Positions 52,410 through 61,865 of a stretch of 64,000 bases of DNA are shown here, in pieces. The DNA is from JABRWC01 sp039961675 (GTDB lineage: Bacteria; Planctomycetota; Phycisphaerae; UBA1845; Fen-1342), in assembly GCA_039961675.1 (NCBI GenBank), contig JABRWC010000017.1:1-64000 (forward strand), given 5' to 3'. A program made the translations under genes and the position numbers. Position 1 is the stretch's first letter; each line of letters starts with the position of its first letter. The notes beneath the pieces were generated by a model, which made no database searches, had not been told where the DNA came from, and was given only the letters and a program-made list of their open reading frames with translations.

Positions 52410-53912
52410 GTGACCACCGATCGCTACGCTGCATTCGTTCACCGCGTCCGCCGCCTGTACGCCGCCCGGGCGGTCGAGGCGCTTCTGGACTGGGACCAGG
52501 AGACCTGCATGCCGCCGCGCGGCGCGGAGGACCGCGCCGTGCAGGTGTCGCTGATGGCGGGCATCTCGCACAACATGCTGCTGTCGGAGGAGCTGCGCGA
52601 GGATCTCGAACACCTGGAGCGCGAGCAGCCGGCGGACGGGGTGGACGCGCGGACGAACGTCCGCGAGATTCGCCGCCAGGTTGATCGCGCGATGAAGCTG
52701 CCACGCCCGCTCGTCGAGGAAATCGCGCATGTCACGACGCTGGCGAAAGACGCCTGGTCGCGCGCCCGACGGGCGTCCGATTTCGACCTGTTCGCACCGC
52801 ACTTGCGGCGGATCGTCGAGTTGAAGCGCGAGGTCGCCGACCGCGTCGGGTGGACGGCCGAACCGTACGACGCGCTGATGGACGAGTTTGAGCCTGGGGC
52901 GCGGGCGGCCGATGTGGCCGCGCTGTTCGAGAGCGTCAAGCCGCACCTGGTGCGCTTGGTGCAGGGAATTGCAAACGCGCCGCGGCGTCCGAACCTGGCG
53001 ATGCTCGAATGCCCGTTCGACGCCGGCGCGCTGGGGGAGTTTTGCCGCCAGATCGCGGTGGCGTTCGGCTACGATTTCGAAGCGGGACGGCTGGACGTGT
53101 CCGCGCACCCGTTCTGCACCGGCTTGTCGCCGCGCGACGTGCGAATCACCACGCGCTACACCGAAAAGCTCGTCACCAACCCGATCTTCAGCGTGATGCA
53201 CGAGGTCGGCCACGCGCTGTACGAGCAGGGATTTGATGTCCGCCACACGCACACGCCCCTGGCGGCGGCGGCGTCGCTCGGGATTCACGAGTCGCAGTCG
53301 CGGCTGTGGGAGAACATCATCGGGCGCAGCCGGCCGTTCTGGGAGCGCTACTTGCCGGCTCTGAAAACCCGCGTGCCGGCGCTCAGCGGCGTGACGCTGG
53401 ACGAATGGCACCTGGCGGTCAATGACGTGCGGCCTTCATTTATCCGCGTGGACGCGGACGAAGTCACGTACAACCTGCACGTGATGCTGCGCTTCGACCT
53501 CGAGCGCCGACTGATCCGCGGCGAGCTGGCGGTGCAGGACGTACCGGAGGCCTGGAACGGCGCGATGCGCGAGCTGCTGGGCGTCATCCCGCCGACCGCC
53601 GCGGACGGATGCCTCCAGGACATCCACTGGAGCATGGGAGCGATCGGCTACTTCCCGACGTACGCGCTGGGCAACTTGTACGCGGCGCAGTTCGCGGGGG
53701 CCGCCCGCGCCGCCCTGCCTCGCCTGGACGAAGACGTGCGGCGCGGCGAGTTCCGGCCGCTGCGGGAGTGGCTGCGAGAGAACATCCACCGGCACGGACA
53801 GTCCTACCGGGCGGGCGAACTCGTGAAGCGCGTAACGGGCCGCGAGCTGTCGCCGACCGCGTTCATCGACATGCTGCGCGAGAAGTTCGAACCGCTGTAC
53901 GGGCTGCGCTGA
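52410..53912 (+). CDS. M32-family metallocarboxypeptidase
   Basis: A 500-residue cytoplasmic zinc carboxypeptidase of the Taq type that removes C-terminal residues. It has the zinc motif H264-E-V-G-H268 in VMHEVGHALYEQG, HESQSRLWEN with the third ligand Glu, a DWDQET near the start, and SFIRVDADEVTYNLHVMLRF and HWSMGAIGYFPTYALGN, all family landmarks. GTG 52410 follows a GAGG. Length is exactly that of the family. Confidence 0.95.
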   Translation: MTTDRYAAFVHRVRRLYAARAVEALLDWDQETCMPPRGAEDRAVQVSLMAGISHNMLLSEELREDLEHLEREQPADGVDARTNVREIRRQVDRAMKLPRPLVEEIAHVTTLAKDAWSRARRASDFDLFAPHLRRIVELKREVADRVGWTAEPYDALMDEFEPGARAADVAALFESVKPHLVRLVQGIANAPRRPNLAMLECPFDAGALGEFCRQIAVAFGYDFEAGRLDVSAHPFCTGLSPRDVRITTRYTEKLVTNPIFSVMHEVGHALYEQGFDVRHTHTPLAAAASLGIHESQSRLWENIIGRSRPFWERYLPALKTRVPALSGVTLDEWHLAVNDVRPSFIRVDADEVTYNLHVMLRFDLERRLIRGELAVQDVPEAWNGAMRELLGVIPPTAADGCLQDIHWSMGAIGYFPTYALGNLYAAQFAGAARAALPRLDEDVRRGEFRPLREWLRENIHRHGQSYRAGELVKRVTGRELSPTAFIDMLREKFEPLYGLR

Positions 53913-53974
53913 CGCGTTGAGCTCGGCAGACGGCGCGTCGCGTATGGAATCCCGCGCATCGCCCCGCGGTCTTC

Positions 53975-53994
53975 GTCGGCCACGTAGGCCCGAC
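53975..53994. repeat. Imperfect dispersed palindrome GTCGGCC..GGCCCGAC
   Basis: GTCGGCC-ACGTA-GGCCCGAC with a one-base bulge, between the converging carboxypeptidase and NifU-type genes. Related to the element at 41734. Confidence 0.5.
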
Positions 53995-54015
53995 GCGACT
54001 GGGCTCGGCGGGCGG

Positions 54016-54273
54016 CTATGGCACCGCGACGACCGCGCGGATTTCCGGAACCTGCGCGAGTACCTCGCGCTCGATCCCCATCTGAAGCGTGTACAGGCTG
54101 CCGGGGCAGCCGGCGCACGCCCCGCGCAGCCGCACGCGCGCGCGATTCCGCTCGTCGACTCCCAGGAACTCCACGTCGCCGCCGTGCGAGCGGATGTACG
54201 GCCGGGAGCTTTCAATGACGCGCAACACGCGCTGTTCGAGCGTCGGCGGCGGGTTGTCGCTTGAAGTGCTCAC
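54016..54273 (-). CDS. NifU C-terminal-type Fe-S scaffold protein
   Basis: An 85-residue protein that probably holds or delivers [4Fe-4S] clusters. It has the NifU-like core RPYIRSHGGDVEFLGV, then RLRGACAGCPGSLYTLQMGIE with C53-x-x-C56, and ends REVLAQVPEIRAV. It is stand-alone (no NfuA A-type domain). It lies next to the palindrome array. Confidence 0.92.
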   Translation of the reverse strand: MSTSSDNPPPTLEQRVLRVIESSRPYIRSHGGDVEFLGVDERNRARVRLRGACAGCPGSLYTLQMGIEREVLAQVPEIRAVVAVP

Positions 54274-54288
54274 TTGTTCACGCCGAAC

Positions 54289-54433
54289 ACAGGCGACACG
54301 CCTGTGCTACCAGAATTCACAGGCGACACGCCTGTGCTACCAGAATACACAGGCGGGACGCCTGTGCTACCAGGATACACAGGCGGGACGCCTGTGCTAC
54401 CAGGATACACAGGCGGGACGCCTGCGCTACCGC
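54289..54433. repeat. Five-copy 30-bp palindrome array
   Basis: Units begin at 54289, 54319, 54349, 54379 and 54409. Each reads ACAGGCG, then A/G and ACGCCTGTGCTACCAG plus four variable bases, and forms the stem CACAGGC / GCCTGTG across unit borders. Copies 1-2 carry CGACACG and copies 3-5 CGGGACG at the loop; the fifth is truncated. GCTAC after the stem links it to the 5135 and 41734 elements. It lies between the NifU-type gene and a tRNA. Confidence 0.9.
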
Positions 54434-54435
54434 AC

Positions 54436-54508
54436 TGGGGCAGGCGGGATTCGAACCCGCACTGGGGGGATTTTAAGTCCCCTGCCTCTGCCGTTGGGCT
54501 ACTGCCCC
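54436..54508 (-). tRNA. Class I tRNA with anticodon UAA (reads UUA, Leu)
   Basis: 73-base tRNA on the minus strand: acceptor GGGGCAG pairs with CTGCCCC, D stem GCC/GGC. The anticodon arm is GGGGA-CTTAAAA-TCCCC (anticodon UAA), the variable loop only CCAGT, the T arm GCGGG-TTCGAAT-CCCGC, discriminator A. The anticodon arm is typical of tRNA-Leu(UAA), but a normal tRNA-Leu has a long variable arm, absent here. Either it is an unusual leucine tRNA or it is charged differently. Confidence 0.85.
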
Positions 54509-54528
54509 GCCGCAAGCGATTGGAAACG

Positions 54529-55575
54529 CTACGCCGAAGCGATCTCGATTTCACGCCGTGGGTCGCCAATCGCGATCCCAGTCGTCTGCGTGACGTGCGT
54601 CCGAAGGTAGCCTAGACCCACCCAGCCGGACCGCGCGACGCGCGCCACCAGCGAGGTCACGCGCCCCACGTCCTTTCCGCCCAGTTCCATCGTCGCAGGC
54701 AGCGAAACGTCGTGTCCGTCCGGCGTGCGCAGCCGCACGAGCCGGCGGGCGAGCGAGCCGTGCGAGCGCATCCGCTCCAGGATCTCCTGCCCGAGGTAGC
54801 AGCCTTTGCGATAGCTGACGCCACGATCGACCTGGCCGGTCTCCGGCGGCAGCGTCGTGTCGTCGATATCCCGACCCAGCCAGGGAATGCCGGCCTCGAT
54901 CCGCAGCACATCGAGCGCGATCCGCCCCATCGGCCGCGCCCCCGCGGAAACGGCCCGCTCCCAGGCTGTGTGCGCCTCGGCGCGGGGTACGACAAGCTCG
55001 AACCCGACCAGCCCGCAGAAATCGTGTCGAATCAGCCGCGTTCGCCCGCCGTCCAGCGGCCGGCTCGACAGCGGCGACATGTCGGTCAGCCCGCCGGCGC
55101 CGAGCGCCGCGGCGATCTCCGCAGCGCGCGGCCCGCAGACGCCCAGGCGCGCGAAGTCTTCGGCGCGAAGCGCAACCGCGACGTCCTCGCTGATGTGATA
55201 GCGCTCCAGGTGCGCCAGCGCACCCGGAGCGGCCGCGCGATCGACGTCAATCCAGATCGTGTCCGGCAGGTTCAGGATGTTCAGGTCGAACTGCACGCGG
55301 CCGCGGACGTCGCAGGCGAACGCGTACGCGCCGGCGTCGTCCGCCAAGGTCGTCACGGCGTTCGTCACCAGGTTGTGCAGCCACGTCTTCCGGTCGCGCC
55401 CGCGCAGCTCGACCACCACGCGGTCGCTGCGATCGACGACGGCGGCGCCGCCGCGCGCGGCTTCGTACTCGTCGCGCGGGTCGGTAAAGCGCTGCGGGAG
55501 TTCGGCTCCCCGCTCGGCCCGCGTCTCCGCCGGCTCGTAAGCCCGGCTCCCGGAAAAAGGCGATGCTGCGATCAC
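54529..55575 (-). CDS. ygfZ: Folate-binding YgfZ/GcvT-like protein
   Basis: A 348-residue protein of the YgfZ family, which aids assembly or repair of Fe-S enzymes using tetrahydrofolate. It has DRSDRVVVELRGRDRKTWLHNLVTN, YHISEDV, ALDVLRIEAGIPWLGRDID and the hallmark KGCYLGQEILERM. GTG 55575 has GGGGAG about ten bases upstream; there is no better ATG. It ends 20 bases from the tRNA and is divergent from cinA. The NifU-type scaffold gene nearby gives a Fe-S theme. Confidence 0.88.
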   Translation of the reverse strand: MIAASPFSGSRAYEPAETRAERGAELPQRFTDPRDEYEAARGGAAVVDRSDRVVVELRGRDRKTWLHNLVTNAVTTLADDAGAYAFACDVRGRVQFDLNILNLPDTIWIDVDRAAAPGALAHLERYHISEDVAVALRAEDFARLGVCGPRAAEIAAALGAGGLTDMSPLSSRPLDGGRTRLIRHDFCGLVGFELVVPRAEAHTAWERAVSAGARPMGRIALDVLRIEAGIPWLGRDIDDTTLPPETGQVDRGVSYRKGCYLGQEILERMRSHGSLARRLVRLRTPDGHDVSLPATMELGGKDVGRVTSLVARVARSGWVGLGYLRTHVTQTTGIAIGDPRREIEIASA

Positions 55576-55638
55576 AATTCCGATGACTCCCCGCGCCGGC
55601 GACGGCCCGCGGCGCACTGTGACCGATACAATGAGCCT

Positions 55639-56934
55639 ATGGCAGACGCCACGGGCGATCAATTCACCGAGCGCTTCACGCTCGCGGAGGTGCTCTCGAT
55701 TGGAACCGAACTCGCGCTCGGACAGAGCCTCGACACCAACGCCGCCTGGATCGCCCAACGCCTGGCGGCGTGCGGCATCCGCTGCCGCCGGCACCTCACC
55801 GTGCCCGACGAGATCGAGCTGATCCGCGACGCGCTGGTCACGGCCGGCCGCGCGGCGGACGTGATTGTCGCGACGGGCGGACTCGGACCGACCGCCGACG
55901 ACCTCACGCGGCAGGCGCTGGCCGAGGCGACGGGCTCGACGCTGATCGAGGACGCCACGGCGCTGGCGCAGATTCGGGAGTTCTTCCGCCGCCGCGGGCG
56001 CGAAATGCCGGAACGCAACCGCGTCCAAGCGCTGCGGCCGGAGTGCGCCCGGATCATCGAGAACCCCTGCGGGACGGCGCCGGGCGTGCAGCTCCAGCTC
56101 GGCCGCGCGCAGTGCTTTGCCTTGCCGGGCGTGCCGTCTGAAATGCGGGCGATGTTCGAGCGCGACGTGGCGCCGCGCCTGCGCAGCGTCGCCGGCGGAA
56201 GCGTGATTCGGAGTCGGATACTGCAAACGATCGGCTTGCCGGAGTCCGAACTGGGGGCGCGCATCGCCGATCTGATGACCCGCGGGCGAAACCCGGAAGT
56301 CGGCACGACCGCCGAGCTCGGGGTGATCGGCGTGCGCATCAACGCAACCGCCGATTCGCCGGCCGCGGCGGATTCGCTGCTGGACGAGGCCGAGCGTGAG
56401 ATTCGCGGTCGGCTCGGTGACGCGGTATTCGGCCAGGACGACGATACGCTCGCGGCGGCGGTCGGGCGGCTGCTCGTCAAACGCGGCGCGACGGTCTGCA
56501 CGGCGGAATCGTGCACCGGCGGCATGATCGGCGCGGCGCTGACCGACGTTGCCGGCAGCAGCCGGTATTTTCGCGGGGCGGTCGTCGCCTACGCCGACGA
56601 GCTGAAAACGGCGGCGCTGGGCGTTTCCCCGGAGTCGCTCCGGCGGTTCGGGGCGGTCAGCGAGCCTGTCGCACGGGCGATGGCAGAGAACGCCAGGAGT
56701 CGCCTTCACGCAACATACGCGCTGGCGGTCACCGGCATTGCCGGTCCAACCGGCGGCGACGCCGAGAAACCCGTTGGCCTCGTGTATCTTGCGCTGGCCG
56801 GGCCGCGGGGAACGGTTGTCCGCGAACACCGCTTCGGTGAGGATTCCGACCGGTACGCGATCCGCGTCCGCACGGTCCGGGCCGCGCTGGCGGCGCTTCG
56901 CCTGGAATTGCTGCACGAACGGACGACCGGCTGA
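55639..56934 (+). CDS. cinA: CinA-family nicotinamide mononucleotide deamidase/ADP-ribose pyrophosphatase
   Basis: A 431-residue two-domain protein. The N-terminal COG1058 domain (TLAEVLSIGTELALGQSLDTN, VATGGLGPTADDLT, FALPGVPSEMRAMF) is linked to the C-terminal PncC-type deamidase domain (VCTAESCTGGMIGAALTDVAGSS, VTGIAGPTGGDAEKPVG). It acts in pyridine-nucleotide repair. ATG 55639 is the first start consistent with the family, although the frame stays open upstream. Divergent from ygfZ. Confidence 0.95.
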   Translation: MADATGDQFTERFTLAEVLSIGTELALGQSLDTNAAWIAQRLAACGIRCRRHLTVPDEIELIRDALVTAGRAADVIVATGGLGPTADDLTRQALAEATGSTLIEDATALAQIREFFRRRGREMPERNRVQALRPECARIIENPCGTAPGVQLQLGRAQCFALPGVPSEMRAMFERDVAPRLRSVAGGSVIRSRILQTIGLPESELGARIADLMTRGRNPEVGTTAELGVIGVRINATADSPAAADSLLDEAEREIRGRLGDAVFGQDDDTLAAAVGRLLVKRGATVCTAESCTGGMIGAALTDVAGSSRYFRGAVVAYADELKTAALGVSPESLRRFGAVSEPVARAMAENARSRLHATYALAVTGIAGPTGGDAEKPVGLVYLALAGPRGTVVREHRFGEDSDRYAIRVRTVRAALAALRLELLHERTTG

Positions 56935-57056
56935 GCTCGTACGAAAACCGGGTCGCCGCAAGTGGTTGCCGCAAGCGCGGCCTGCCGATAACTATGCTTG
57001 GGCAAGTCCGGCCGCGGGCCGCACTTCACGCCCGTCGAAGCGCAGGAGAACTGCGA

Positions 57057-58154
57057 ATGCTGAGGCGCGGGTTCGTCGTGCTGATTGCTCTCACGCTGAT
57101 CTCGGTCTGCGCCGCGCAGCAGCCCGCGCCGCCGACGGCGCCGATCGGGCAAATGACCATCCCCGATCTGCTGGCGGAGGCGGAGCGGCTGGCTGCCGCC
57201 AAGCAGTGGGCGCAGGCCCGGCCCTACGTCGAGTCCGTTCTTGCGCGGGAGCAGAACAACGCCCAGGCGCTATCGCTGAAGGGGGAAATCCTAGAGCAGA
57301 CCGACCAGCGCGATATGGCGCGGCAGGAATACCTCGCGGTCCGCGAGATTCAGCCCAACGAGTTCCGGGCCAATCTGGGCCTCGGCCGGCTGTACGTCGA
57401 GTCAAACATGTACCGCCAGGCGCTCGTGTACCTCAACGTCGCGGAGACTGTCGCGCCGCCGGAACGCAAGCCCGAGCTGTACGTTCTGCTCGCCCGCGCC
57501 CAGCGGGGCGTGGGCAATCGAAACGGGGCGATCGACGCCGTGAACCGCGCGCTGGAAGCCGACGCGGCGAACTTCGAAGCCTGGCTGTATGCCATCGCGA
57601 TCATGGTCGAGTCCGACGAGTACGATCGGGCGGTCGCGGCGACGGGGGAACTGGTCCGCATCGCGCAAAGCGAGATGATGAAAGACCGCTCCAGCCGCGA
57701 CGGGCTGGTGAAGCTGGGCACGGCCTACGACACACGCCTGGGCGTGCTGCGTGCGTACCACCAGCGGCTCTACATCCGCAACGTCGACGGCACATTCAGC
57801 GACCAGTTGCTGCCGGGAATGGAGAAAGGCGCGGCGGCCATGCTGCGCGACGTGGTCGAGACCATGGTGCTCCAGGCGGAAGTGGAGCGCACGCTGCGCC
57901 TGTACACGATCCTCCCGATCGCCGAGCAGGCCGTGAAGTACGACCCCAGCTCCGCCCAGACGTGGATGCACCTCGGGCTGCTGTACGTGAACACCGCCCA
58001 GTACGAGAAGGCCGCCGAAGCCCTCCGGCGCGTGCTCGAGATCCAGCCGGACAACGCCCAGGCCGCCGAGCAGTTGCGCCAGTTGCCGCGCGGCGGAGCG
58101 CCCACGGCCCCACCGAGCTCGGCGCCCGCCTCCTCGCCAGCGAGCCAGCCGTAA
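57057..58154 (+). CDS. Secreted TPR-repeat protein
   Basis: A 365-residue exported protein with signal peptide MLRRGFVVLIALTLISVCA and at least five tetratricopeptide-like units (for example YRQALVYLNVAETVAP, NGAIDAVNRALEADA, AAEALRRVLEIQPDNAQ). AGGAG precedes ATG 57057. The C-terminus is a Pro/Ser/Ala-rich tail. TPR proteins bind partners; the target is unknown. It converges with the next gene, 85 bases between stops. Confidence 0.85.
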   Translation: MLRRGFVVLIALTLISVCAAQQPAPPTAPIGQMTIPDLLAEAERLAAAKQWAQARPYVESVLAREQNNAQALSLKGEILEQTDQRDMARQEYLAVREIQPNEFRANLGLGRLYVESNMYRQALVYLNVAETVAPPERKPELYVLLARAQRGVGNRNGAIDAVNRALEADAANFEAWLYAIAIMVESDEYDRAVAATGELVRIAQSEMMKDRSSRDGLVKLGTAYDTRLGVLRAYHQRLYIRNVDGTFSDQLLPGMEKGAAAMLRDVVETMVLQAEVERTLRLYTILPIAEQAVKYDPSSAQTWMHLGLLYVNTAQYEKAAEALRRVLEIQPDNAQAAEQLRQLPRGGAPTAPPSSAPASSPASQP

Positions 58155-58239
58155 GCCTCTTGGCGCGCGGGTCCGGCCGCTGCTCGTGGCTTGCCGCGCG
58201 CAGGGTGGAGCCTGGGGAGTGACGGGCGAGCAGCCGCCG

Positions 58240-60660
58240 CTATCGCGGCCGCGGCCAGTACACGATGTCGTTGGTCTCGCCCTTGGCGTCGTGGACGCCA
58301 CCCTCGTCCGTTCCGTTGGCGCCGCGCGAGTAAAGTGAGAATGCCTCCCCGTCGCGCCGGTACGCGAACGGTTCGCCCGTAAACGGATCCAGCGTGAACT
58401 CGCGCTCGCCGAGCGCGTTGAGCGAGTCCGGGTAGGCGCCGTTCTGTTGCCGGTGCGCGCTCAGTTGCGTGACGGCCATCGTCGCCCGGCGCGTGGCCTC
58501 GGCGCGCGTGGTCGCCAGCGTGTAGCGGCTGAGCGAGGGTCCGAGGCTCGCCAGCAGCGGGTTTCTCGTGACGCTGGCCGGATCGGCCAGTTCCCGTTCC
58601 ACTTCGCGAAGCTGCCGCACGGCCTCCGGGAACGGCCGCTGCACGGCCTCGGTCATGCGGTCATACAACTCGTTGGTGTGCGAAACCATCGACTCGAACC
58701 CGACGCCGCCGAGCGACAGCACGGCGCTGACCGGGTCCAGCGCGTCGTCGGCCCCGTCGCCGGTCATCTCCATCAGCGCGCTCAGGCGCTCGATCCCTTT
58801 CGGCGCGATGCGGTACCGCCCGCTCGACGCGTCGTACTCGTACATGGACTGGAGCGTGTCCAGCACCATCGCGCGCTCGAACTGCACCGTCTCCACCGGC
58901 GGCCGAAGCGGGCGATGCGCCGCCTCCAGCTTGGAGGCGATGCGGCCGAAGTCGAGCTCGCCCGCAGCCTCGTGTGAGTAGAGATCGAGCATGGCGTCGG
59001 CGGCGTTCTGCTGAATCGCGACGCCGACCAGGTTCTCAATCATGGTCGGCCCGGCGCCGACGTTCGCGCCGGAAGCCAGCGCATCGATGTAGAAGTCGGC
59101 GGCGCCGCCATACGAGCCTTCGGATTCCATCAGTTTGCCGGCCAGGATGCTGGCCTTGCTCAGCTCGCGCATGCCGCCCAGGTGCGGCAGCAGCGCACCG
59201 ATCAGCGAGCCGTCCTCGCTCGCGAGCGTGATGCCGCGATACGGCAGTGCGTTCCCGGCTGAGAGGCGCTGCATCGAGCCCAGGTTGGCGTGCAGCCACT
59301 CTTGAACGTCGCGTGACCCCAGCGCCAACGCATCCCCTTGAAGAGCGCGTTCAAGCAGCGAGGCGCTGCCCTCGTATTTCTTCATGCTCGCCAGCGCGGC
59401 GCGATACTCGCTCCAGGCGTTGGCGCCGGAAATCCGCGTCTGTGCGTTCGCCCAGGCGAGGTAATCAACCGGCCGCGCCGGGTCTGGCATCGGCACCGGA
59501 ATCCCGGCAGCAGCGCTGACGCCAGCCGGTCCGGACGGGTCGTAGCGCGGCGCGGCAGGCTCCGGCGCCGGCGGAGGCGCGGCGGCTTCCCGCGCTGGCT
59601 GCGGGGCCGCAGCGGGCTCGGGCTGCGGGGCCACCGAATCAGACGCCTCGACGTTCGCCAGCGAAGCAGATTCGTCGGTCGGCGCGTCCGCGGGCGCCGC
59701 GTTCGCGGCGGCCTCGACCGGCGGATCCGCTTCGGCGGGAGGCGCCGCGGTATCGACGGGTTGAACCGCGTCCTCGTGGGCGGCGACCGGCGGCGACTCA
59801 ACCTGGGGAGCGCTCGTCTCGCGCGCTGCGGGAGGTTTTACGGCCGCCGCCGGGGGCGACGTTTCGGCGACGACGGGGACCCCCGGGGGCGAAGGCTCAG
59901 GAATCGTCGCCGGCGACGGACGGCCCGCCGCGTCGTCGCCGGGCTGCTGTTCGAGCAGCATCGCGAGCTGGTCGGCCAGCCGCGCCACCCGCTGCTGGTC
60001 GGGGTTTTCCGGCGCGCGCTGTTCGAGCAGCGCCAGGATGTCGTCGGGTATCGGTTGATCGTCTGCGCTCGTCCCGCCAACGTCGAGCGGCTCCAGCCGT
60101 TCGAGGTCGATGCGGATGGTCCGGTTCCAGCGCGTGCGGATGTGGAACTCGGCGGGCTGATCGACAAACGCGAACTCGGCCCCGCCGAGCCACTCGAGCG
60201 CCCGCCCGCGTTTGCGCACCTCGGCCCAGTCGGCGCCGCGCAGCAGCTCGCGCAGGCGGAACTCACGCAGCGCCGCGCCGTCCGCGCCGTAGACGACCAG
60301 CGCGTGCCGCGCGCCGCCCCGGCGGAACTCGTCGAGCGTGATGGTGAAGCGACCGTCGTTGCGCACCAGCCCGTAGACCGGCGCGAACTCGTTTACCAGC
60401 GGCCCCTGCCAGACTTCCTGCTCCTCGCCCGGCCGCGCGCCGCGCCGTACCAGCGACGCCCGACAGCCGCGTGCCTCGCCCTCCGCTCCGCTACCCCGAC
60501 GGACGTGCAGCGTGTACCCGCCGTCCGCGGAGCGCGCCTCTCGCAGCGGGCCCGCGCGGCCGCTGCGCGCGTCCATTTCGCTCACCGTCTGCTCGCCCGC
60601 GAGCAGCGCGGCACAGGTACACAGAATCGACAGCAGGAACGACGGTACGCGCGTCGGCAT
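58240..60660 (-). CDS. Large secreted protein with Pro/Ala linker, unknown function
   Basis: An 806-residue exported protein. ATG 60660 gives a signal MPTRVPSFLLSILCTCAALLAG with GGAG eight bases before it; the frame extends to 60687. Residues ~45-190 are a beta domain with a GADWAEVRKRGRALEWLGG stretch. Residues ~225-390 are a Pro/Ala/Glu-rich linker, and the rest is helical with a C-terminus resembling the end of pseudopilin GspG-type domains (FTGEPFAYRRDGEAFSLYS, GTDEGG). The family is not named. Its promoter is probably the one at 60766-60809. Confidence 0.75.
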   Translation of the reverse strand: MPTRVPSFLLSILCTCAALLAGEQTVSEMDARSGRAGPLREARSADGGYTLHVRRGSGAEGEARGCRASLVRRGARPGEEQEVWQGPLVNEFAPVYGLVRNDGRFTITLDEFRRGGARHALVVYGADGAALREFRLRELLRGADWAEVRKRGRALEWLGGAEFAFVDQPAEFHIRTRWNRTIRIDLERLEPLDVGGTSADDQPIPDDILALLEQRAPENPDQQRVARLADQLAMLLEQQPGDDAAGRPSPATIPEPSPPGVPVVAETSPPAAAVKPPAARETSAPQVESPPVAAHEDAVQPVDTAAPPAEADPPVEAAANAAPADAPTDESASLANVEASDSVAPQPEPAAAPQPAREAAAPPPAPEPAAPRYDPSGPAGVSAAAGIPVPMPDPARPVDYLAWANAQTRISGANAWSEYRAALASMKKYEGSASLLERALQGDALALGSRDVQEWLHANLGSMQRLSAGNALPYRGITLASEDGSLIGALLPHLGGMRELSKASILAGKLMESEGSYGGAADFYIDALASGANVGAGPTMIENLVGVAIQQNAADAMLDLYSHEAAGELDFGRIASKLEAAHRPLRPPVETVQFERAMVLDTLQSMYEYDASSGRYRIAPKGIERLSALMEMTGDGADDALDPVSAVLSLGGVGFESMVSHTNELYDRMTEAVQRPFPEAVRQLREVERELADPASVTRNPLLASLGPSLSRYTLATTRAEATRRATMAVTQLSAHRQQNGAYPDSLNALGEREFTLDPFTGEPFAYRRDGEAFSLYSRGANGTDEGGVHDAKGETNDIVYWPRPR

Positions 60661-60765
60661 GGGCTTGCTCCGCTGGGGTTGGAACATGTCGCTTGCACCG
60701 CGTGAAAAACCGCGCCAGACAGGACTCGGACGGGAATTCTAACCCCGCCGACTGCGGTCCGGCTC

Positions 60766-60809
60766 ATACTATGTCACGCATAGTATACGGCCCGCCGGTG
60801 AAAAGACAA
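60766..60809 (-). promoter_or_regulatory. Promoter with overlapping operator-like inverted repeat
   Basis: On the minus strand TTGTCT (60809-60804) and TATACT (60787-60782) are 16 bases apart. An inverted repeat ATACTATG-TCACG-CATAGTAT (60766-60786) covers the -10 box and likely start point (about 60775). A repressor binding here would block the 806-residue protein gene at 60660. Confidence 0.6.
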
Positions 60810-60937
60810 GTTCACGCCTGCGGCCCGGCTCGCGAGCACGCGGGCGCTCAACCCGCCGCGGCTCACGGCGGTGGCTCAGCGTCGGCCCCATCACGCCAAG
60901 TCAAGAAGTGGGCCATCACGGCCTGCGCGAATTCGCG

Positions 60938-61712
60938 CTAGAATTGGTCGTCATCGCCGCAGTTTCGGGGCTGCCCCCCAAGTACGGATTCAGCAGCGTT
61001 GCGATTCTTCGGATCGGCGGCGTCGATGACGCCGCCGCACCAGCGCTTGGCCGCCGCCGCCACCCAGACGCTCAGCAACTGCGCGGCGCGGAGCTGCCCG
61101 GTGCCCTCCTTGCGCGTGCGGCGCTGGTTGTCGAGGCCGAGCACGTCCCAGCCGTGAACCAGCATGCTCGCGGAGAACTTGCTTGCGCGCTCTACGCCCG
61201 GCTTGCCGAGGGGCCGCTCCGGTTCCGCCGCCACGGCCGCAAGCAGTTCCGCCAACGCGAGCGGGAGTCCGGGCGGCTTTGCGGAGACAACATCGTTTCG
61301 CACGCGCTCAGGCAGGTCGGGCAGGATGGCGTGCAGCGCCGCGAGCCCGTCGGCCGACAGGCGCTTCTCGGCGTTCGTGAGGCGATGCGCGTCGATCTGC
61401 GACGGGGGATCGGGCTGGCGATGCGCCGTCTTGTCCGACTCGATGTAGCGCAGCGTCCACGAATGCGCACGGGCCCGAGGTCGGCGCGAGGATCGCCACG
61501 AGCGGCGGGTCGCGCACGGTCGGCGAATCCAGCGGGAAGATCCAGCCCCACACGCGGCCTTCGCGCTTCAACTGGAGGGCGCCGCAAGACGTGCCGCGCG
61601 ATTAGATGGTGCGCGATGCGAAGCTGGCGCTCGAGCTCCACGCGGTCCAACCGAGCGCGGCGCCAACCAGGACCACCAGCGAACCGATCAGCAATCGTCT
61701 TTGACCGTTCAC
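60938..61712 (-). pseudogene. Broken gene for a membrane-anchored protein
   Basis: From GTG 61712 a leader MNGQRRLLIGSLVVLVGAAL looks like a signal anchor, but TAA at 61604-61602 interrupts the frame. The same frame continues as LQLKREGRVWGWIFPLDSP, then VAILAPTSGP. Around 61455-61480 the protein-like reading moves to another frame, SWTLRYIESDKTAHRQPDPP, which runs to a stop at 60938. One stop and one frameshift therefore split a ~250-residue protein. Protein family unknown. A base-calling error for either lesion cannot be excluded. Confidence 0.6.
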
Positions 61713-61865
61713 GGCGAGGCGTCCATCGTCCCTAGAATGGCGGTGCTTGTTCCGGTGCCTCCGGAGCCATCTTGTCGCCGCTGCGTGTGAGTCGCCGTCG
61801 AGACCAGCGTCTCCGCAGACTCTCAGCCGGCGCTGCGGCGACGCATTCCACGCGAAACGCGCCGC

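Noticed and set aside
54529..56961. Reading the minus-strand frame from 56961 as one 810-residue protein
   Set aside because: The part above 55575 is opposite cinA and not protein-like; only the YgfZ portion is real.
60582..60767. A tRNA-like peptide pattern suggesting a tRNA upstream of the 806-residue gene
   Set aside because: No acceptor/T-arm pairing could be formed in this stretch on either strand.
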